Shown here in pieces: positions 46,750-56,100 of a stretch of DNA of 64,000 nt. Each line of letters begins with the position of its first letter. Within the stretch, counting starts at the first letter, position 1. A program made the translations under genes and the position numbers. The notes beneath the pieces are model-generated. The model saw nothing but the letters and a program-made list of their open reading frames with translations. It was not told the DNA's origin and made no database searches. The DNA is from Cylicocyclus nassatus (Eukaryota > Nematoda > Chromadorea > Rhabditida > Strongylidae): positions 9,518,347-9,582,346 of the forward strand of contig CATQJL010000316.1 of assembly GCA_958299035.1 (NCBI GenBank), read 5' to 3'.

Positions 46750-47303
46750 TTTATATATAAAGCTGAATGTCTGTTTGTTTGTCTGTATAGGTCGCTGCAT
46801 GACGAAGGCGCAATACTTTGGGCGCGAACGCGGCTTTATTAGCCGCAGAGCGTATGACGCGCAGAATTTACAACGGTAAAGGTTCGCGCGCGCCGCGTTC
46901 GCGCCCGCTCAATCAATACTGCTTCTGCCCCTTCGTCATGCCTTCGCCCTAATGTCTGTATATATGTGTTTACGTATGTGCGGAATAAATTTTTATTTCT
47001 GAATCGGTTTGGACCAAACTTGGCACACATATACTTCGCGGGGGGGGAGCATGTCATAGGCTACTTTTCGTTATCGATCGGTATCGATTTTATCGATTTT
47101 ATCTTTTTTGCAGAGCTCAGGCTACGGGGCTAGGGTTGGCACAGGGGTAAGCGAGCATGCTGATTACTAACACTGATTACTAACGGAAACAGGGAATTGG
47201 TGGCATGTAGAAGTAGGCACAGGAAAAAGTTGTTCAGGTTTGGGGATGGGACCTTTATCATAGTCTTTTGGCAGGGCCAAGCGGAGCCGGATAAGCCAGC
47301 TAG
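46750..47303 (+). mobile_element. Helitron-like element, copy B only
   Basis: It starts TTTATATATAAAGCTGAATG with GTCTGTTTGTTTGTCTG and ends GAGCCGGATAAGCCAGCTAG followed by T. Copy A has the empty site (GGACAATAAATCC, about 26440) and no duplication. The head recurs at 52064 (beginning TC) and inside the palindrome arms (about 11410, 14890). It contains no Rep/helicase. A copy of the 46408-46480 sequence (GGAATTGG...GATGGGACCTTTAT) lies within it at about 47193-47265. Confidence 0.65.
46796..46945. repeat. GC-rich foldback nested in the Helitron-like element
   Basis: GCATGACGAAGGCGCAATAC and GGGCGCGAACGCGG are mirrored on the right by CCGCGTTCGCGCCC and CCCTTCGTCATGC. Length is about 150 bp, on an otherwise AT-rich background. 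Confidence 0.65.
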
Positions 47304-47439
47304 TATTTCCTAAATATTTGCTAAAACTTATAATTGAAACGGATAAAAACTGAAATATCACAGAAGTTGCATCTAGATCAGATCAGATCTAGCCCCAGAC
47401 CTTAGACCGTTTTTCTTGTAGGTAGTTCATCTATTATAG

Positions 47440-48145
47440 TAGGTTGTCCCGAAAGTTCGTTCGCACCATTTTCAAAAATTCATAACTCTTTAAATTCCCA
47501 ACCAATTTGTACGAACAAAAATTTGCGTAAGAGAGGAGCTCATGCTCTTTGCACATGTACTTGAACTATTCGTTAATGTGTACAAATGATAGAGATAGAA
47601 GCTCAAATTCAAAATCACTCAAAATTTGAATTTTTCGTGTAGGGTCATAAAAAATCGGAAACTTGCAACAAAAATCGAAGCAGTCGGTATTGTAGATTCC
47701 TTCAATAGCTTTTTCTAACAGTGCAAAGTTTGCGCCGATTGAGCGCCTCTGTGAAGAGTTATGAATTCCCTGAAAAACGCCAAAATAAATCAAATTCGCC
47801 CTTTTGCATTGCTTGCTCGGAAATCATAACTTTCTTAAAGCCGCTCAATCGGCGCAAACTTTGCACTGTTAGAAAGAGCTGGTGAAAGAATCTACAATAC
47901 TGACTGCTCCGATTTTTGTTGCAAGTTTCCGATTTTTTATGACCCTACACGAAAAATTCAAATTTTGAGTGATTTTGAGTTTGAGCTTCTATCTCTATCA
48001 TTTGTACACATTAACGAATAGTTCAAGTACGTATGCAAAGAGCATAAGTTCCTCTTTTACGCAGAATTCTGTTCGTACAAATTGGTTGAGAATTTGAAGA
48101 GTTATGAATTTTTGAAAATGGTGCGAACGAACTTTTATAATCTAA
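47440..48145. mobile_element. Foldback element with mariner-like ends
   Basis: The arms of about 310 bp are inverted (AAGTTCGTTCGCACCATTTTC and complement at 47455 and 48117; GAGATAGAAGCTCAAA and complement). The left end reads TAGGTTGTCCCGAAAG, a mariner-type terminus, and the right end CTAATA. The centre includes mirrored GCCGATTGAGCG words. No transposase is seen. Confidence 0.75.
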
Positions 48146-48949
48146 TAGTTGACACAATCTTGCTTCCTCTAAAATTAAGCTTTATCGGGGACAAGCCAGC
48201 TAGCTTACCGGGGGTTCGCTGGCGCCCAAAAAACCGTGTCACCAGAATTTTAGAATAAGTAAGATCCAGATTCTTTCTTTTAGATTATTTCCCACATTTC
48301 GCAGCTTTCTGCGAAGTAGTGTGCACGTCTTAAGGGCTCTTCAGCTTGTTTATACTTATATTCCTATTTTATCATGTAGCTAGCTTGGATGGATGGTTGG
48401 TTTTTCAAGTTTTTCTGAATTTTTGTTGTTTTTTTTAGTTTAGGTGCACCATGAGTGCATTATGGTTCCCGCCAATCTATTTCATACGTAATCGTAACTG
48501 AAGCGCCAGTGAGTCAAATAGAGAACAAGAATTGTAAGAAAATAGCAACTTGGGAAAACTATTTTCTAAAAGATGACTAGAAAAGCGTTATCTAGATAGT
48601 AGTGTAGCTTGAGAACTCTTGGAAATTTTTTTTCCTATAGAAAACGGAGAGTCAAAAATGATTATTTGGCTTTTCTTTCTTTTGATCGTCCAGCCATTCC
48701 AAGCAAGCTGTATATCATCGGACTCGCCTTAATGGCGTCCAGGCTAAACCTAACCCCTCCGATTAGTGTCGATCCTGAATGTAGGCCCCAGAAAAGGGCA
48801 TCTGCGTTGGTACGGTCTTTCAACGTTATCTCTGAATGGAGATAAGGGGCATCGAAGTCCCTGGCTGGGCGGAGTGTAATATCAGACTCCGCCCAGCCAG
48901 TGACTGCCTCCCGACACGTATTGACATGGTAGTGAGCAGAAGCTGTACA
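48146..48949. other. Junction between copy B and unique flank, no gene
   Basis: Contains GACAAGCCAGCTAGC (about 48190), like the Helitron 3' end at 47293, and the last sequence shared with copy A (AAGATGACTAGAAAAGCGTTAT, about 48571). A short inverted GGCTGGGCGGAGT pair lies at 48862-48900. Confidence 0.4.
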
Positions 48950-49168
48950 CTGCTGCAACTGCACCCATGGAGTTGCAGCTCCTCCCGCTGGCATGCCGAC
49001 GGGGACGAGAGATCTGAATTTCGTCCGCGCCCTCAAGACAGGGTCCCAATGAATCGGTTTTTTGTGAATTTTAGAGACTTTTTTGAAGTTCGGAACTGTA
49101 ATCAGGGTTACGAAAAGGCCCCAGAATGACGAAAACATGGGAGGCCAAATTCTGAGTGGACGCTGCCT
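48950..49168. mobile_element. Truncated relative of the TTAA-type MITE
   Basis: The internal text (GGGTCCCAATGAATCGG, AACTGTAATCAG, AAGGCCCCAGAATGACGAAA) and the right end CGCTGCCT followed by TTAA match the element at 9375-9917. The left end was not found. Confidence 0.6.
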
Positions 49169-49495
49169 TTAAAAACGCTGATTTAAAATATATGTCTTTT
49201 ATCCGCCAAGCGACTGGAGGGAGGAGTTACGAGCGTTCAAATATGAGGGATTATTTGAGTTCCAACGAATGTGGTTCGCTACAAAGCAGCCTGATGACGC
49301 GGATTTACAGTGACTATGGTTATCTCGGTTACAAGGAAGAAGCACATTCGCCAAAAACCTGAATAAGTGTTTTTGAAACGTATTTCGTGGAACATGAGCC
49401 ACAAAACTTATGACAAATTGCACATTCAAACGCTCTAACTCCTGTCAGATAGTCGCTTGGCAGATAAAAAACATATATTTGAGGTCACCGTTTCA
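49164..49495. repeat. Foldback MITE
   Basis: ATATATGTCTTTTATCCGCCAAGCGACTGG-type left arm, mirrored at 49440-49490 (AGTCGCTTGGCAGATAAAAAACATATAT). It overlaps the end of the preceding element at 49164-49168. It belongs to the same broad family as 1051-1719 and 8716-9197. Confidence 0.6.
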
Positions 49496-50020
49496 GGGCG
49501 AGTCCGACGATATATAGCTTGTCTGGTATGGCTGGGTTAACTTCTGATCACTCCCTGCTAGGCTGGACAAGTGCTTCACGCCGTGCTATTGAGTGCATGG
49601 GTCCCAACGCATTCGTGATGACTGTTCGGCGCAACAATCACTTCACGCTTTTCGACGAGCATTGCTTACTTGGCGAAATCGTCGCGATTTTGCCGAATCG
49701 GCGCGATCGTGTCGCCCGTTTGTGGCGAGCGACGGGGCGACCGTCGCGCCGCTCTCCTGAGCTGCATTTTATCAGGTATCCTGTTGTTGCGGACGCGTTA
49801 TGACTTTTTCTTCTTTCAGGTCAGCTGTAGAGAGCTGTAGAAAATCCACTCAACCCTTTGCGTGTGTGAGTCATCTAATCACAAGTACAGTGATAGGTTT
49901 CCGTTCTACAACAACTCTTAATAGTGCTTTGTTTTAGAAACAGTTTTATTGGCCTTCAGAATTTGTGCTCATTGCCGCTTGCGGGTAGGTTAAGCCTTAA
50001 AGTCTTATTTTCTTCCAAAC
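49496..50020. other. No gene recognised; CG-rich repeat words
   Basis: Contains GCGCGATCGTGTCGCCCG and GAAATCGTCGCGATTTTGCC, related to words near 50540 (AATCGCGACGATTTCGTCGC), so it may be a diverged inverted repeat pair of about 1 kb. Confidence 0.3.
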
Positions 50021-50076
50021 TAACGATAAATGATGTTCGACTTACAAGGTCATTCAAAACCTTCAGCTAGACAGAT

Positions 50077-50319
50077 TTGCAGAACAAGATTCTTCGTTTT
50101 TTTGCGCGCTCAAGAAGCTTTAACTTTGTGCACAAAACTTATACAACACCGAATTACTTTTACCTTCGAGCAGTCGTATTGTTGGAACTTGGAAGAAATA
50201 CAGAAGCGAAATTCACAAATCTCGAAACCCGTCATTGCTCATTGCTCACATTAGCCGCTACCGAAGCATATCTTAGAGAACTGTGTCGCAAAGTCCAAAA
50301 ATGTAGCGAAAAGTTTTGA
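50077..50319 (+). CDS. Possible terminal exon, unknown protein
   Basis: An open frame of about 80 residues ends in TGA, reading NYFYLRAVVLLELGRNTEA and ATEAYLRELCRKVQKC. The middle resembles a tetratricopeptide-type helix, but one helix is not enough to assign a family. A possible acceptor (CTAGACAG) precedes it; no other exons were found. It could be chance. Confidence 0.2.
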   Translation: MQNKILRFFARSRSFNFVHKTYTTPNYFYLRAVVLLELGRNTEAKFTNLETRHCSLLTLAATEAYLRELCRKVQKCSEKF

Positions 50320-50745
50320 AACTTCTTATAATTAGCCACTTACATATTAAGACGGTGTGAGTCGTCAGTTGGTTGGTTGTCCGCATCATATGTGCAAGAG
50401 GACTTTTGAACAATATGTACGACCTGTGAAGCGTTGTGCAATTGCACGACATAACGTTAGAGACACCTATGAAAACGGACGGGCGAGGAGCGACTTAGTC
50501 GTCGCTTATAATCGCCTCTTCGGGGGCGTGGCATTCAAAAATCGCGACGATTTCGTCGCTCGAGGTAGCTCAGGGCCCTAAGTCTCCTAGTGTCTGGAGA
50601 TAGTTGCATGTGAAGACAGTTGCAACAGTTTTCTATGCTAAAAATGGCAACAGCAAGTGTTTCTCTTTGTTCAATTTCTCTACTGCATCAGTTAAATAGA
50701 ATTCCGCCTGTGCTTGTAAATTCCACATCATGCTCTGGACGGGCG

Positions 50746-50836
50746 TACACACACGAACACACACACATACACACATACACACACATACACACATATACAC
50801 ATACACACGTAAATACACACATGCACACATACACAC
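50746..50836. repeat. (CA)n microsatellite, interrupted
   Basis: About 90 bp of ACACAC/ACATAC. It produces long meaningless frames on both strands. Confidence 0.95.
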
Positions 50837-52063
50837 AATTCCTGGAAGATAGTATCAAGTCAAAATGTATAGAATAAGAATGCATTTTCTTCAGAGAGCG
50901 AAAGCACTTATGAATGAAAGAGAAATTGAAAAGAGATTTCAAATAACTCACGGTATTAGTCACAATGAGAAGAGTTCAGGTAGCTGTTGATTCATTGCTT
51001 TCACAGCTTTCACTAAGTGATGCAAACATGTAAACATAAACCCACCCAGCAATTTCGATCAATTACTCAAAAGTGATAGCAATGAAAGTAGCAGCAATTA
51101 CACGACTTCATAAAGAAAACTCTTTCTTTCTTCATTGAAATGACAAAATTTGAGTTCACCATATGAACTTCCCGCTTTTTTCAAATTCGGGCATTTGGTC
51201 AACAAATACACAAAAATTATAGTGGCGACATCTCCACGTAACGAATGTAGCGCCATCAGCATGGATCTTTCAGATCAACTCCTCTGTGAGTGTGTCATCA
51301 TAGCCAGATCTGAATGATCTTCGAAATTAAGTGGACGCTAGCGACTTCTAGTAAGTAATCATTTCAGAACTGACTAAGACACCCGGTGGTGTATAGATTT
51401 CACAGGTGACAACAGTAGCATGAGGCCACTTAGAAGCAGGGGAGTCAGCGGCATACGTCGGCACCAATTCTCCAAGCTTAACAGCAGATATGTCGATGAT
51501 ACCCTACTTGGTAGGAGCTATGCAAACATGCATCTAGAGGTATCGGTAAACCATGCGGTTAGAACCAATGCCCTAAATTTTGCAAAGTACATAGGCGCGA
51601 CAAAAGAAGACAAGAGTAAGTGCAGATAAACGATAACAAATACCTTAATAAAATTTTAGGAACAAGTGGACTAGAGAACATACAGTAATATCACAACGAT
51701 GACAGACAGCGTCAAACTTAAGTCATACAAATCAATGTGAAATCCATTTGAATAAGCCATAAAAGAATATAACAGATACAAAAAAACGAGCAAAAACATA
51801 ATTCAAAGCACGCATAATTAAGAAGTGGATAGAATGCATAGGCGGCTAGGACAATGATTTTGTAGATTTATACATTAAGCCTCTTACTGCGTGCCACTGG
51901 GAGAGTTTGATGCTGACTGCTGTGATGCGAGCATTGAGCTCGCCCAACGCTCCAGATACGTGCTTTTCTCTTGCGCCTTAAATAGTAACTTCGATAAGAT
52001 GTGTCAACAACCAATCATAATCAACTGACTCAAGGTGCTGCTATAAATAGTAAATGTCCCCAT
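50837..52063. other. No gene recognised
   Basis: AT-rich. A 69-codon frame at 51420-51629 includes RYVDDTLL, which looks like a reverse transcriptase box, but nothing else around it does. Confidence 0.35.
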
Positions 52064-52543
52064 TCTATATGCAAAGCTGAATGTTTATTGGTTTATCTGT
52101 CTGTAATACGCATGTATTTTTGTACGATTTTTTTCGCGAACTTTGAGTAAAATGGCTGGGAGCTGACACAGGGCTAAGCTAGCATGCTGATTACGAACAT
52201 GTTACTAGATTTCAGGATTATCGAACCTTCATCGAATTAATCGCTCTTCCGCAAACTATGAGTTACGGAGCTGGATGTTGGTGTAGGGGGGTGGAGATAG
52301 GTAATGGGCTGGGAGTTTTCAGAGGAGGAGGCGGTGTCTAAACATGATATTAACGAGATCAATATGGAACCCACTGCATCGATAGGTTTCAACAGTTCGA
52401 CATCTTAGGGGGTAGGTCTTGTTGATTACAAAAGCATAGAAAGAATATGGCATAAAAAGGACAGAGACGGGGGATGTTGTTGGCAAAGAATAATAATTTT
52501 TATCGCAATGGTGTTGGCAGCTGAACGGAGCCGGATATGCTAG
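52064..52543 (+). mobile_element. Helitron-like element
   Basis: It starts TCTATATGCAAAGCTGAATG and ends GAGCCGGATATGCTAG, matching both ends of the element at 46750-47303. The inner word GCTGACACAGGGCTAAGCTA is also shared with that element. Non-autonomous; the following base is C, not the usual T. Confidence 0.55.
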
Positions 52544-53107
52544 CAGATATGAAACAGCTGAGAGCTTGCAGAATTTTTTGCTGTAACTTCAAGCAATCCC
52601 TTTCGAACATGCAGAATTTGGAGTATGTATCGCTTTACGCATTCACCATAGAATCGACTCTGCAGTAAAAAGAAAGAAAATGGCCTTTTTGCTCGCCAGT
52701 CTCCAGCAGCCACCCTGATGCTTTGTTTTGTTACGATCCCAAAGAATTCATTTTTCTAAATTTTATTCGCGTATAGCGAAAATTGTGAACATTTGCGGGC
52801 TTAAATTAGACGACCTTCACATCAAACTATTTAAAATCTAAATTTCTCCTTTGTTTGACCGGAATTAGAAATTGTGTAAATTTGAGTAGACGGTATCGTA
52901 AATAAGAATTGCTGGACATTGCTAAAGATTACAAGTTTCAACAGAAAACTATGAAAACTCTTTTCTATGAAGAAAACTTTCTAACTGTACCAAAAGCTGT
53001 GAATAGATAAAAGGGGGAAGTGTAGTGCATTGATATGAGGTTGGTTCACTACCCGAGTTTAAGTGCCGGGTTAATGTTCTAGCTATGGATGAGGCATAGA
53101 AATGTTT
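52544..53107. other. 3' flank of the NAB gene, no feature seen
   Basis: AT-rich, with no exon pattern on either strand. A further 3' exon of the minus-strand gene cannot be excluded. Confidence 0.3.
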
Positions 53108-56100
53108 CTAATTCTTATCTAGTGCTAGGTAAATAGTATAGTGCTTTGTAACACCTACACTTTCAGACTTCTTCCTCTTTTCTTCTGACTGCTTTGCTGT
53201 TGAAAACACATCAGCTTCTGCGTCATTATCCTCACCAGGACATGGGCTAAATCCCATAAGATCAGAGACTTTCTTAGCAAAGTTGCTCATAATTTCAAAA
53301 AGGTAGTCATATTTGAGACGATACCTTTGTGTAGGACTGCTCTGTGGCGAATGCGAATCAACCACGTCAAATCCACGCTTACGACTAGCCTTTGCATAAT
53401 GATATCCGGCATCTTTGACCACCTAAGACGACCAGTGAAATTTTTTGCAAGACGAAAGTTTTGTCTTTAACTTGCCGTGCCAATAGAAAGAGTTCATCAC
53501 GTCTGGTAAGAAGTGAAGGCATTATCAAACATAATTGAGCGGCAGCTTCATTCACAGATACCTCGTGAAACGAAAGACCCTAGAAGGAAACGGTCACGGC
53601 AAACAAGGATTGAAAAAGTTTCTTTACCAATATTTTTTGAAATAAAAGGTAGCTGTCGCTCTACAAATCAACGAGAAGCAACTAACCTTGTCCGGTTTTC
53701 TCTTGGCATCAAATCGCCCATAAAGTGCCGAATATCTGCGGTACTTGGAAAGGCGATTAGGCGTGTCGGCAGAAGCAGAAAGAAGATCGAGCACCTCCCT
53801 GAAAAAAAGCACTATGATAAACCACTGACTCCAATTCCTAAAATGTTGCGATAGTTTCCCAAAATTTGGACAGAAAATTTCGCCAACTCGTTGATCAAAC
53901 GTAAGCGAGAAAGACTCCACATGCTGAAACGTTATGTTCAAATGGCTTTTACCGCAGTCGTTTTGCAGAAAAAGGAATTATCGCTTCTCTTTTTATTCGT
54001 TCCCGTGCCTCTAGCAAATGTACAAAGCTTCTCTTCACCAAACAAAATTTTGAAAATAAAATTTCCAGCAAATCTAATGCGCAACATGATTTGCAACGAA
54101 TATGTATAACAAACCCACTTTGAAACTCGCTTTTTATTTTATACAAGTTTTGGTTGGCAGTCGTGGGATTTTCTGACATATCGCCATTGCGCAGCTGGAA
54201 AGGCGACGAATCTGCGCGTCGGACAGAACTGGCGAATCGCACAAAGCAGTACCTAAGCAAAATTACAGTAATTCAGCTAATTACTTTTACATTTCAAGCA
54301 GCTCAAATAAAAAGAAATGCTTACTTGGATCATAATCTCCCAGGGACACGAAGTCTCCTCCTACTGAAACAGGGCTGGACGACCTGAAGATACGACAATG
54401 AAGTGCAAATTCATAGTTTCGAAAAAATAAAACTTTATGCGGTTGCCGCTGTGCTTGAAATAGGCTTTGTACTAGTTTGTTACAAAAGTTCTGTCCGATT
54501 TCTAACTGCCGTTCAAAGCAGCTACCTTTTAGGAGTTTTCAGTCAACGCTGTTGGAGCCATGTGAAAGCTCTTTTCTTTTGCTCTTCTGCGTATGAATCT
54601 CGATGAAATACGTTCACTACGAAAATCCAAGCCTCGTTGAACAAGTTGCCAGGGTACAATAAAATTTGAATGTTTTATAAAGGGAATCTCTGCTGACACA
54701 CAAAATTACCTAAGTGAATTTTTATAGCGAGTGATGGCGTAGGAGAATTTATTCGCATAACAATTTTTAAAAGAAATTGGCTTACTTCCCACTTTTGTCT
54801 TCAGAAATGTCGTCCCTTAGCTACTTTATAAGCAACAACAATCTATTAGGTTCTCTCATAAGTTTTTTTTCCAAATTTGATTTTCAAAGCAATAATTCAC
54901 ACATTTCTCAATTTTGATTATGATGTAGGGCACCGTTCGATAGAGCTAAGCAAGCTCTACAAGATGGCAGTGAGTTCACACCAGCTTCAGCACATCACTA
55001 GTTAGAAGCCAAAATCTGAGAACTTTTGGATGCCCAAAAAATTGAAAATTTTCTATAGCTTTTTCCTTAGAAAACTTACGAGATTCCAAACTCGCTCACG
55101 CATATACACTTCACATAATACATTCATATGTGCCATTGCTGTGTTTGTTTCTGTGCTACAAACCGAGAAAACCAGAATTTTCGAGCTTCCAGAAAAGCGA
55201 TGCTGCGCAGTTTTACAGAAGTAAACGTCTACTACTGGCCTTCAGTAATACATCGTTAAATTTTCAGCTTCCTAGAAGCGGTAGTTCTTGAGAAATATCG
55301 AATTTAGCTTTTTCTGCTAAGGTATTTTATGTTGAAACTAACATTTCTCGGGAACTAGAACTCATAGAAAGCTGGAAATCTGTGATTGTACTTCTATAGG
55401 CCTGTAGTCTACATTCACCTGTGTGAAAACAGCGCAGCATCGCTTTTTTGGAAGCTTGAAAATTTTGGTTTTCTCAGTTTCTAGCACACAAACAAACATA
55501 GCAACGGCACATATGAATGTGTTCTGTGGAGTGTATATGCGTGAGCGAGTTTGGAATTTGGTAAGTTCGCTTCGGGCAAAGTTACAGAAAATTTTCAATT
55601 TTTTGGCATCCAGAAGTTCTCAGATTTCGGCTTCTCGTGATGTACTGAAGCTGGTGCAAACACTTACGCGCAGTCTTATAGAGCTTGCTTTGCTCTATCA
55701 AACACTATCTTACATCTTCATTAAAACTGAGAAGTGTGTAAATTATTGCTTTGAAAAGTCAAAATTGAAAAAAAAACTTATGAGACAATCTAATAAAACA
55801 ACGACAAGAGCTGTAATTCATATCGTATAGAGTGAGGCAGCAGGGCATCAGCCATTTAGTTTTTTCGTCCGCAACCAGTAAAGAAAATCTGATATCGTAA
55901 AGCCGACATAGCCGCGGAATTTTTTTATTCAGAATTTAGAATTAAGGGTCCTTGATAATGGCAACTAAGTGCGTCTGCTCATCCTTATTGCGAGCATTGA
56001 TACCAGGCTAAAAGTTCGAGAATCCTTGCAAACTTTTTCAAACCTCTGCGCCTATCTTGCCTTATCATTTATATAATATAACCAGAATCTCGTTTCAGTA

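Larger units (their letters stand above)
31960..48695. repeat. Tandem segmental duplication, copy B
   Basis: Direct repeat of 3600-26745. The shared content includes every RTK exon, the RTE fragment and the 3' flank. Copy B is shorter because it lacks the palindrome, the Helitron candidate and several MITEs of copy A, and it carries private insertions of its own (37448-38021, 40310-40509, 40557-43037, 44899-46405, 46750-47303, 47440-48145). Confidence 0.85.

Noticed and set aside
50620..50963. Frames of 70-90 codons on both strands (His/Thr/Tyr or Cys/Val-rich)
   Set aside because: They are translations of the (CA)n microsatellite.
51420..51629. RYVDDTLL resembling a reverse transcriptase catalytic box
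   Set aside because: No other RT motif (FDV, GLAMG, nuclease) lies in any frame nearby; a single short match is not enough.
53949..54260. 103-codon minus-strand frame as an extra NAB exon
   Set aside because: The residues do not fit NCD1 or NCD2 and no consistent phase joins it to the neighbouring exons; it may contain a true small exon but I cannot support one.
55423..55830. 135-codon open frame
   Set aside because: It lies on one arm of the mariner-type foldback at 54846-55793; the other arm reads a mirrored frame.
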